From: an uncultured Clostridium sp.
Lineage (GTDB): Bacteria > Bacillota > Clostridia > TANB77 > CAG-508
DNA length: 5,663 nt
Assembly: GCA_946496115.1 (NCBI GenBank)
Contig: CAMMFK010000075.1
Location: 1-5,663 of the forward strand
Direction: 5' to 3'
Below, in pieces: positions 1 through 4,949 of the stretch (the stretch's first letter is position 1; every line of letters begins with the position of its first letter). The notes below the pieces were generated by a model, which saw nothing but the letters and a program-made list of their open reading frames with translations, did not search any database and was not told the DNA's origin. The position numbers and the translations under genes are program-made.

Positions 1-111
1 TACTAAAAATTCAAAAACAAAAACGGGACATTTTTACTAAAAATTCACATATTTTTAAAATTTTTTTACAATATAGTTGTATTTTTTGTTTGTTAGTGAT
101 ATACTAAAAAT
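1..111. repeat. Three direct copies of TACTAAAAAT
   Basis: TACTAAAAAT occurs at 1-10, 35-44 and 102-111. The first two copies extend to the 13-mer TACTAAAAATTCA (1-13 and 35-47). The starts lie 34 and 67 bp apart, roughly multiples of 34. The third copy overlaps the -10 element of the candidate promoter for the membrane-protein gene, so the box could be an operator. The first two copies could instead be subterminal repeats of a mobile element cut by the window edge. The repeats are directly visible; the role is inference. Because the DNA is very A/T-rich, a short A-run box may partly recur by chance, but the shared 13-mer makes pure chance less likely. Confidence 0.55.
77..105 (+). promoter_or_regulatory. 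Candidate extended -10 sigma-A promoter for the membrane-protein gene
   Basis: A -35-like TTGTAT (77-82) lies 17 bp before TATACT (100-105), which matches the -10 consensus at 5 of 6 positions. It is preceded by TGA (97-99), giving an extended -10 (TGnTATACT). The -35 keeps only TTG. The predicted transcript start is near 112, about 47 nt before the chosen start codon. One TACTAAAAAT box (102-111) overlaps the -10 and start site, where a bound repressor would block initiation. The 8-bp palindrome CAACGTTG (115-122) lies in the early leader. Confidence 0.45.
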
Positions 112-145
112 ACGCAACGTTGAAACATTCATAAAATAATTTTTT

Positions 146-150
146 GGGGG
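146..150 (+). promoter_or_regulatory. Start-deciding ribosome binding site (GGGGG)
   Basis: GGGGG ends 8 nt before the ATG at 159. The alternative in-frame TTG at 144 overlaps this G-run and has no SD of its own. This places the start at 159 rather than 144. Confidence 0.6.
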
Positions 151-158
151 TATGCGTT

Positions 159-572
159 ATGAACCGGTTTTTTACAACATTCACTGACATTTTGAAAAGA
201 GCTTTTGTTATAGCAGTCTTTATTGGAGTCATTATGTGTGGCTTTTTCTCGTTAGCTCCACAAGGATTAAATGCTTATGAACAGGAGCAATACAAAGAAA
301 TGGCTATATCGTACTATACAGATGACTCATATGTTGTACCAGAAAATTTTTCAATCACGAAATATTCTGATAGATCTATAAATGTAGTCGACACAAGTCG
401 GCCATTTGTTGAAAGTTTGACAATAATGTTCGATGAAGACAGTAATGTTATTCGCATTACTCAAGGCATTAATCTAGGAATAATTAGAGAATATCCCTTG
501 GTTATTGCTCTTAGCATTGTTTTTTCAGTAATTGTCAGTGTAATAATCAGTGTAATAGTAACCGTTTTATAA
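159..572 (+). CDS. Unrecognised small membrane protein with two hydrophobic segments
   Basis: This 137-aa protein is not one I recognise. Residues about 15-33 form a first hydrophobic helix after a short basic N-terminus (K13, R14). Residues about 38-112 are polar, rich in Tyr, Asp and Glu. Residues about 113-137 form a second, Val/Ile-rich helix that ends the protein. With two helices the middle domain would lie on one side of the membrane, probably outside by the positive-inside rule (inference). C27 is not a convincing lipobox cysteine because Met precedes it. The last helix has Ser/Thr at 119, 123, 127, 131 and 135, an exact four-residue spacing, encoded partly by 12-nt near-repeats. Codons such as CGG, CGC, TCG and GTC are commoner here than in rnj or gltX, suggesting a different origin. 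It has its own candidate promoter and a terminator 20 nt downstream, so it is probably monocistronic. The start at 159 follows the GGGGG SD. The frame is open and well signposted, but the function is unknown. Confidence 0.7.
   Translation: MNRFFTTFTDILKRAFVIAVFIGVIMCGFFSLAPQGLNAYEQEQYKEMAISYYTDDSYVVPENFSITKYSDRSINVVDTSRPFVESLTIMFDEDSNVIRITQGINLGIIREYPLVIALSIVFSVIVSVIISVIVTVL
535..558 (+). repeat. 12-nt tandem near-duplication inside the last membrane helix
   Basis: TCAGTGTAATAA (535-546) is followed directly by TCAGTGTAATAG (547-558), with one mismatch. A shorter related TCAGTAAT lies at 525-532. The 12-nt period equals four codons and produces the repeated Ser-x-x-x pattern of the C-terminal helix. 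Confidence 0.7.
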
Positions 573-590
573 GAAAGGTAACTTTATAAA

Positions 591-616
591 GAATGAGGGC
601 TTCTGAGCCCTCATTT
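591..616. terminator. Hairpin terminator between convergent genes
   Basis: AATGAGGGC (592-600) pairs perfectly with GCCCTCATT (607-615), a 9-bp stem with a GC-rich core. An extra T-A pair and a G-T pair are possible on either side. It sits 20 nt after the membrane-protein stop and 46 nt beyond the stop of the DUF951 gene on the other strand, so it can serve both. The T-tract is weak in both directions (TCATTTATATT on plus, CTTTATAAAG on minus). Termination efficiency is therefore uncertain although the stem is clear. Confidence 0.75.
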
Positions 617-661
617 CATTTATATTATTATTGGATTGTAAAAATCTACACCTATTGCAAA

Positions 662-841
662 TTACTGTTCTTGCACTTTTTTAGTTATTGCTTTTAAAGC
701 TTTTTCTCTAGGAAGAGTCACCGTTTTTCCACATTTTAAGCACTTCAGTTTATAGTCAACTCCTATTCTAGTAACCTCCCACTCCTTGCTTCCACAAGGG
801 TGTGGCTTTTTGGTTCTAACAATATCCCCAATGTTATACAT
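662..841 (-). CDS. DUF951 family protein
   Basis: This 59-aa protein has the hallmarks of DUF951, a small, widely conserved Bacillota family of unknown function. It has an N-terminal YNIGDIV strand, the block KKPHPCGSKEW, then R-x-G-x-D and a CLKC cysteine pair, followed by a basic helix. Cys in HPCG plus the CxxC pair suggest a metal-binding or zinc-ribbon-like fold (inference; only three Cys and one nearby His are present). The length is typical of the family. The start was set at 841 because AGAAAGGTG (856-848) precedes it with a 6-nt spacer. A GTG at 850 is in frame but lies inside that SD. The gene begins 48 nt after the gltX stop on the same strand, so it is probably the last gene of the rnj-gltX unit. 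A perfect palindrome lies in that gap. Confidence 0.88.
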   Translation of the reverse strand: MYNIGDIVRTKKPHPCGSKEWEVTRIGVDYKLKCLKCGKTVTLPREKALKAITKKVQEQ

Positions 842-847
842 AAAAAA

Positions 848-856
848 CACCTTTCT
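848..856 (-). promoter_or_regulatory. Start-deciding ribosome binding site of the DUF951 gene
   Basis: On the minus strand AGAAAGGTG (856-848) is followed by six T and ATG at 841. The in-frame GTG at 850-848 overlaps the SD and is rejected as the start. Confidence 0.7.
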
Positions 857-863
857 ATTATGT

Positions 864-875
864 TTTATCGATAAA
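864..875. promoter_or_regulatory. 12-bp perfect palindrome TTTATCGATAAA
   Basis: A loop-less, perfectly symmetric 12-mer lies in the 48-nt gap between gltX and the DUF951 gene. Having no loop, it looks more like a possible dimeric-protein site than an RNA hairpin. No promoter is evident next to it, and in AT-rich DNA it may be chance. Confidence 0.25.
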
Positions 876-889
876 GAACTATATTCTAC

Positions 890-2521
890 TTACAATTTTA
901 TAAAGTTTTCAAATCTTTTTAAAACTTCATCTTTTCCTAATACTTGCATTATTTCATACATATCTGGAGTATTTCTTCTTCCTGTTAATACAACTCTAAT
1001 AGCAGTGCTTACATCACCAACATGTCCTGGCCAATTTTCTGGGTTCGCCTTATATTCTTTAACTTCTCTAGCATAACCTAATTTTTCAGCCACATCTTTG
1101 ATTTTATCAAACCAAGTTTGTTTATCATCATTATAATCGTAAACTTTAGAATATTCTTCTATTACTTTTTTAGCATCTTTTCCTGAAATTTTATCAAAGT
1201 CATAATTTGAAGGTTCTTCATACATATATATGATATTTTCTTTAATATCTGACCATTTTGATAAATCTTTTCTAGGTTTTTTATTTCCTCTTTCAATGCC
1301 GAAAACTTTTAAAGCATAATCTTTATTTTCTAAAATTTGAACTAATTCTTTATCATACTGCTTTGCCCAATTTAAAGCATTTTCATATACTTCATCTGCG
1401 GTCATTCTTGATATAACATTTTTACCAATATCTAAAAGTTTAATCATATCAAATAAAGCACCACTTACACTCATTTTATTTAATTGAAAATCAAACTCAT
1501 CCAAAGACTTGTCTGGATTAGCTCTTCTCCAATTTTCAAATGTAGAATTTGCAATATTTAAAAGATATTCTTTTACAGCAGTTACTGGTATTCCTTCTTC
1601 TTTATAATAACTTACAGCAGCCTCTGGGTCTTTTCTTTTACTTAATTTACGCTTATTACCATTATCATTTTTCATAATTGGTGAAATATGTGCATATTTA
1701 GGAGGTCTAAAACCTAATTCGTAGAATAATTGCAAATGTAAAGGAACTGAAGATAGCCACTCATCACTACGAATTACAAGTGTTGTTCTCATTAAATGGT
1801 CATCAACCGCATGTGCAAAGTGATATGTAGGAAGTCCATCAGCCTTTATAATAACTATATCTTGGTCATTTTCTGGAAATTCAACATTTCCTTTTATCAT
1901 ATCATGATGTTTTATTTTTCTATCTTCTCTACCTGGTGACTTAAATCTAATAATATATGGTTCACCATTTTCTATTCTTTGAGCAGATTCCTCAACAGTT
2001 AAGTTTCTACATTTTGCCCATACACCATAATATCCTGTTCTAACTTTTGCACCTTCTTGCTTTTTTCTTATTGTATCCAAATCTTCTGGTGTACAAAAGC
2101 AAGGATATGCTTTACCCTGTTCTAATAAATATTTTGCATAAGCTTGATAAATATCTTTTCTTTCAGATTGTTTATATGGACCATAATTACCTTTTTCTTC
2201 GGTTTCAGAAATCATACCTTCATCAGGTAAAATATCGAAATCTTTTAGAGAATTTACTATACCTGTAACACCATTTTCAACTTCTCTTTTTTGGTCTGTA
2301 TCTTCAACTCTTAAGAAAAATACACCATTAGTTTTTTTAGTCATTTCTTTTGCAACTAATGCTTGATAAAGCCCCCCAATATGCACAAATCCTGTTGGGC
2401 TTGGTGCAAATCTAGAAACAACTGCTCCTTCTAGCAAATGTCTTTCTGGATATTTTTCTTCATAATATGAAATATCCTTTGCATTTGGAAAAATCAAATT
2501 TGCTAAATCCTTGTAATCCAT
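890..2521 (-). CDS. gltX: Glutamate--tRNA ligase (GluRS), Clostridia-type long form
   Basis: This 543-aa cytoplasmic class I aminoacyl-tRNA synthetase attaches glutamate to tRNA-Glu using ATP. A leader of about 35 residues precedes the Rossmann core, which opens with RFAPSPTGFVHIGG; the HIGH-type motif is H47-I-G-G50. LRVEDTD (70-76) is the usual glutamate-recognition strand. C141-x-C143 and C171, near a tyrosine pair, resemble the zinc-binding insertion of some GluRS enzymes. LPTYHFAHAVDDHL (230-243) and the IRSDEWLSS block (250-258) are conserved core segments. The KMSKS-type motif is KLSKR (292-296). Residues from about 375 to the end form the anticodon-binding region. The N-terminal leader and overall length fit a subgroup I know from Clostridia rather than the shorter E. 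coli form. The sequence does not show whether it also charges tRNA-Gln, with Gln then made by GatCAB. The start at 2521 follows GAGGAGG with a 5-nt spacer; an in-frame upstream ATG at 2539 lies before that SD. It starts 19 nt after rnj and is surely co-transcribed with it. Confidence 0.95.
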   Translation of the reverse strand: MDYKDLANLIFPNAKDISYYEEKYPERHLLEGAVVSRFAPSPTGFVHIGGLYQALVAKEMTKKTNGVFFLRVEDTDQKREVENGVTGIVNSLKDFDILPDEGMISETEEKGNYGPYKQSERKDIYQAYAKYLLEQGKAYPCFCTPEDLDTIRKKQEGAKVRTGYYGVWAKCRNLTVEESAQRIENGEPYIIRFKSPGREDRKIKHHDMIKGNVEFPENDQDIVIIKADGLPTYHFAHAVDDHLMRTTLVIRSDEWLSSVPLHLQLFYELGFRPPKYAHISPIMKNDNGNKRKLSKRKDPEAAVSYYKEEGIPVTAVKEYLLNIANSTFENWRRANPDKSLDEFDFQLNKMSVSGALFDMIKLLDIGKNVISRMTADEVYENALNWAKQYDKELVQILENKDYALKVFGIERGNKKPRKDLSKWSDIKENIIYMYEEPSNYDFDKISGKDAKKVIEEYSKVYDYNDDKQTWFDKIKDVAEKLGYAREVKEYKANPENWPGHVGDVSTAIRVVLTGRRNTPDMYEIMQVLGKDEVLKRFENFIKL

Positions 2522-2526
2522 AATAA

Positions 2527-2533
2527 CCTCCTC
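2527..2533 (-). promoter_or_regulatory. Strong ribosome binding site of gltX (GAGGAGG)
   Basis: GAGGAGG lies in the 19-nt gap between the rnj stop and the gltX ATG at 2521, with a 5-nt TTATT spacer. It decides the start at 2521 over the in-frame ATG at 2539, which would lie upstream of the SD and overlap the end of rnj. Confidence 0.8.
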
Positions 2534-2540
2534 TTTCAAA

Positions 2541-4529
2541 TTACATCTCCATTATAATTGGTAATATCATAGGGTTTCTCTTTGTTCTATCAAATACAAA
2601 ATCTCTAACATCATCTTTTAAAGTCGATTTAATTATTGTCCAATCTCTAATATGATTATTCTCTAAACTACGTATTTCATCTTTAATAAACGATTTAACA
2701 TCATCCATTAAATTCTCTGATTCACGGACATATACAAATCCTCTAGATATAACATCTGGTCCAGCTACTATTTCACCTGTTTGGTTATCCATTGTCATAA
2801 CTATTACTATTAAACCATCTTGAGATAAATGTTGTCTATCTCTTAATACTATACTTCCTACGTCACCTACACCTAGTCCATCAACCATTACTCTTCCTGA
2901 TGGCACTGTTCCAGTATATTTTGCTTCGTTCTCATTTAATTCTAACACTCTACCATTACCTGTTATGAAAATGTTGTCTTTTGGTATTCCCATTTCTATT
3001 GCTGTATCTTTATGTGCCATTAGTTGTCTATACTCACCATGTACTGGTAAGAAATATTTAGGTTTTACTAATGCCATAATTAATTTTTGTTCTTCTTGGC
3101 AAGCGTGTCCAGAAACGTGTACATCAGCAAGAGCACTATATACAACCTCTGCACCAATTTTCATTAATTGATCTATAACTTTTGATACTGATTTTTCATT
3201 ACCTGGTATTGGATTTGCAGAAATAATTACTAAATCATTTCCTGTAATAGTAACTTTTTTGTGCTCTCCATTTGCCATTCTCGTTAGTGCTGACATTGTT
3301 TCACCTTGGCTACCAGTTGTAATTATAACTAATTGATCGTCAGTGTAATTTTTAATTAAATCAATGTCTATGAATAAATCATCTGGTGCATCTATGTAAT
3401 TTAATTCTCTTGCAGCTTCTATCATATTTATCATACTTCTACCAGAAACAGCAATTTTTCTACCAAATTTAACAGCTGAATTAACTATTTGTTGAACTCT
3501 GTGAACATTTGAAGCAAATGTTGCTACAACTATTCTCTTTTTGCATCCTTCAAATAAGTTATCAAAAACTGGTCCAATAGATTTTTCAGACATTGTAAAT
3601 CCTTTTCTTTCAGCATTTGTACTATCTGAAAGTAAGGCTAAAACTCCTCTATTTCCTATTTCAGCTATACGTCCTAAGTCCATTTCTTGTCCATCTATTG
3701 GTGTATAGTCTACTTTAAAGTCACCTGTATGAAGCACTGTTCCTACTGGAGTATGAATAGCAAGCATTACAGCATCTGGAATACTGTGTGAACTTCTAAT
3801 AAATTCTACTTGCATTTTACCAAAGTTAACAGTTTCACCTTGATTTACTACATTTACCTTAACTCCATTTCTTATATGATGTTCTTCAAGCTTATGTTCA
3901 ATTAATTTAACAGTTAATTTTGTGGCATAAATAGGCATATTAACTTGTTTTAAGACATATGGTATAGCACCTATGTGGTCTTCATGACCGTGTGTAATTA
4001 CTAAACCTTTTATTTTATCTTTATTTTTTATTAAATATGTTACATCTGGAATTACTAAGTCAACCCCAAGCATATCATCCTCTGGGAACTCTAATCCACA
4101 GTCAACTAATACAATCTCATCTTCATATTCAAAAACTGTAATATTTTTACCTATTTCATCAAGTCCACCTAAAGCAATTATTTTTAAATTACTCTTTTTA
4201 AAAGAAAAATCAAGTTTTGATCTATTATTTCTTTTTGTATAATTTCTTTTCCCTATTCTAGTATCTAAACTTTCACGTTTTTTTGTTTCTACTATTTCTT
4301 CTATATTATTCATTTTAACTGTATTTCCAATATGTTTTGGCTCTAAAGCCTCAAAACCTAAATCTATAAAACTTTTATTTTTTCTATAATTATTTTGTGA
4401 ATTTTCTTCTATTTTTTCGTTTACTCCTTTCTTGTCGGTTTTTTTATAAGTTCTTTTATAATTTCTCCTCTTTTCATTATTTCTTTTATCTGACTTATTT
4501 TCAGATAATTCTTTTGTGTTATTTTCCAT
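2541..4529 (-). CDS. rnj: Ribonuclease J with a long basic N-terminal extension
   Basis: This 662-aa metallo-beta-lactamase/beta-CASP ribonuclease acts in the cytoplasm. The family has 5'-to-3' exonuclease and endonuclease activity in mRNA decay and rRNA maturation. The core begins near residue 115 (LKIIALGGLDEIGKN). Metal ligands are in HGHEDH (H180, H182, D184, H185), SSHS (H248) and TGDF (D270). The beta-CASP segment contains TTGSQGE (405-410) and the SANPIPG loop. HVSGH (471-475) and LPVHGEY (494-500, H497) complete the active site. The C-terminal domain ends in the typical RNPMILPIIMEM. The family is usually about 550 residues. The excess is a 112-residue N-terminal stretch with 31 Lys/Arg and 17 Asn, probably disordered and RNA-binding (inference). 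The start at 4529 follows AAGGAG (4545-4540) with a 10-nt spacer. It is the first gene of the rnj-gltX-DUF951 unit, with a strong promoter near 4820 and a leader of about 280 nt. Whether the cell has a second RNase J (rnjB) cannot be seen here. Confidence 0.95.
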   Translation of the reverse strand: MENNTKELSENKSDKRNNEKRRNYKRTYKKTDKKGVNEKIEENSQNNYRKNKSFIDLGFEALEPKHIGNTVKMNNIEEIVETKKRESLDTRIGKRNYTKRNNRSKLDFSFKKSNLKIIALGGLDEIGKNITVFEYEDEIVLVDCGLEFPEDDMLGVDLVIPDVTYLIKNKDKIKGLVITHGHEDHIGAIPYVLKQVNMPIYATKLTVKLIEHKLEEHHIRNGVKVNVVNQGETVNFGKMQVEFIRSSHSIPDAVMLAIHTPVGTVLHTGDFKVDYTPIDGQEMDLGRIAEIGNRGVLALLSDSTNAERKGFTMSEKSIGPVFDNLFEGCKKRIVVATFASNVHRVQQIVNSAVKFGRKIAVSGRSMINMIEAARELNYIDAPDDLFIDIDLIKNYTDDQLVIITTGSQGETMSALTRMANGEHKKVTITGNDLVIISANPIPGNEKSVSKVIDQLMKIGAEVVYSALADVHVSGHACQEEQKLIMALVKPKYFLPVHGEYRQLMAHKDTAIEMGIPKDNIFITGNGRVLELNENEAKYTGTVPSGRVMVDGLGVGDVGSIVLRDRQHLSQDGLIVIVMTMDNQTGEIVAGPDVISRGFVYVRESENLMDDVKSFIKDEIRSLENNHIRDWTIIKSTLKDDVRDFVFDRTKRNPMILPIIMEM

Positions 4530-4555
4530 AAATTACTCTCTCCTTTTATAATATT

Positions 4556-4579
4556 TTTTTGCATTCTCACACGCAAAAA
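4556..4579 (-). promoter_or_regulatory. Hairpin just upstream of the rnj ribosome binding site
   Basis: In the rnj RNA sense, TTTTTGCGT (4579-4571) pairs with ATGCAAAAA (4564-4556) around a 6-nt loop, giving nine pairs including one G-U. The same element read on the plus strand has an A-C mismatch, which favours a role in the rnj transcript. It ends 10 nt before the SD, so it could influence ribosome access or cleavage. The stem is AT-rich and modest. Confidence 0.35.
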
Positions 4580-4609
4580 TAGCTTTTTATAAAATTTAAT
4601 TATACGTTC

Positions 4610-4641
4610 AAAAAAGATAGTTTTAGCATCTTAAACTACCT
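4610..4641 (-). terminator. Terminator-like hairpin in the rnj leader (possible attenuator)
   Basis: In the rnj RNA sense, AGGTAGTTT (4641-4633) pairs with AAACTATCT (4623-4615) around a 9-nt loop. This gives nine pairs including one G-U. T5 (4614-4610) follows at once; the T at 4615 belongs to the stem base. It lies about 170 nt after the predicted transcript start and about 80 nt before the start codon. The plus-strand version has an A-C mismatch and no good T-run, so the signal points to the minus strand. The stem has few GC pairs, so termination may be partial. It could be an attenuator, the end of a short leader RNA, or chance in AT-rich DNA. Confidence 0.4.
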
Positions 4642-4781
4642 AATTTTAAATTATACAGTCTCTTTCAATATAATTTAAAATAATATTCAAAATATTCAAT
4701 TATCTCATTCTTTAAACATTATAAATAAATCTCTTCTTTATCTTACAGATTATTTTATTGCATAGTTTACATTACAATAAA

Positions 4782-4814
4782 AAACAGCATTTATCCATAA
4801 GATAACAACTGTTT
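4782..4814 (-). promoter_or_regulatory. Potential 5'-end stem-loop of the rnj transcript
   Basis: In the RNA sense, AAACAG (4814-4809) pairs with CTGTTT (4787-4782), enclosing TTATC (4805-4801) paired with GATAA (4795-4791) around a TTATG loop. The two stems are separated by a symmetric 3x3 internal loop. The predicted transcript start (about 4810-4812) falls inside the outer arm, so the stem would sit at or near the 5' end. It is entirely AT-rich apart from three GC pairs; stability is uncertain. Confidence 0.3.
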
Positions 4815-4817
4815 GTT

Positions 4818-4846
4818 ATTATACTATATTTTTTGGTTGAAGTCAA
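4818..4846 (-). promoter_or_regulatory. Sigma-A promoter of the rnj-gltX-DUF951 unit
   Basis: On the minus strand, TTGACT (4846-4841) and a perfect TATAAT (4823-4818) are separated by exactly 17 bp. Transcription should begin near 4811. This is the best housekeeping promoter in the window and implies a leader of about 280 nt before the rnj ATG. No comparable promoter was found nearer to rnj. Confidence 0.8.
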
Positions 4847-4882
4847 GTGTTATTAATTTTATGTCTACTTTTCTATTAAAGT

Positions 4883-4910
4883 TCTAATTGTAAATTTTTG
4901 CGAATACAAT
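4883..4910 (+). promoter_or_regulatory. Candidate sigma-E-like promoter of the spoIIID-like gene
   Basis: AATACAAT (4903-4910) matches 7 of 8 positions of the sporulation sigma-E -10 consensus CATACAAT known from Bacillus subtilis. Upstream, TCTAATT (4883-4889) matches 5 of 7 positions of the -35 consensus KMATATT, with a 13-bp spacer, one less than the usual 14-15. The predicted start near 4917 would leave a leader of about 33 nt. B. subtilis spoIIID is sigma-E-dependent, which fits. The same -10 could also be read by sigma-A, but no good TTGACA-like -35 is present. Confidence 0.4.
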
Positions 4911-4949
4911 TAAGCAAAAGTATTTCAAATTAGAAGGAGCAATAGCTAT

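Larger units (their letters stand above)
4530..4949. other. 420-bp divergent intergenic region between rnj and the spoIIID-like gene
   Basis: No credible gene is present on either strand. About 280 nt (4530 to about 4811) would be the rnj 5' leader, which has three potential hairpins and a possible fourth weak AU stem (4775-4782 with 4753-4760). The remaining 140 nt carry the two outward-facing promoter candidates. GAATATT is repeated within 4683-4697 on the minus strand. I saw no T-box, known riboswitch core or tRNA-like fold by eye. Confidence 0.6.

Noticed and set aside
219..245. Possible lipoprotein cysteine (C27) in the membrane protein
   Set aside because: Met stands before the Cys where a small residue (Ala, Gly or Ser) is needed, so the lipobox rule is not met.
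786..1076. 96-codon plus-strand open frame
   Set aside because: It lies opposite the DUF951 start and gltX C-terminus, has no SD, and its translation has no recognisable family pattern; it is a shadow of gltX.
2047..2268. 73-codon plus-strand open frame
   Set aside because: Entirely antisense to the conserved zinc-insertion region of gltX and without an SD.
2965..3171. 68-codon plus-strand open frame
   Set aside because: Antisense to the rnj HVSGH/PVHGEY region; Cys-rich only because it mirrors conserved codons.
4650..4655. A second TATAAT on the minus strand, nearer to rnj
   Set aside because: There is no acceptable -35 at 16-18 bp (only TTAAAT-like sequence); in DNA this AT-rich an isolated TATAAT is weak evidence.
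4772..4798. Eight-codon leader peptide (MDKCCFLL) in the rnj leader
   Set aside because: No SD precedes its ATG, and such a short frame is expected by chance, so it is not offered as a regulatory peptide.
4530..4811. T-box or known riboswitch in the rnj-gltX leader
   Set aside because: A T-box would be plausible before a synthetase operon, but I saw no T-box consensus (TGGNACCGCG-like) or other riboswitch core.
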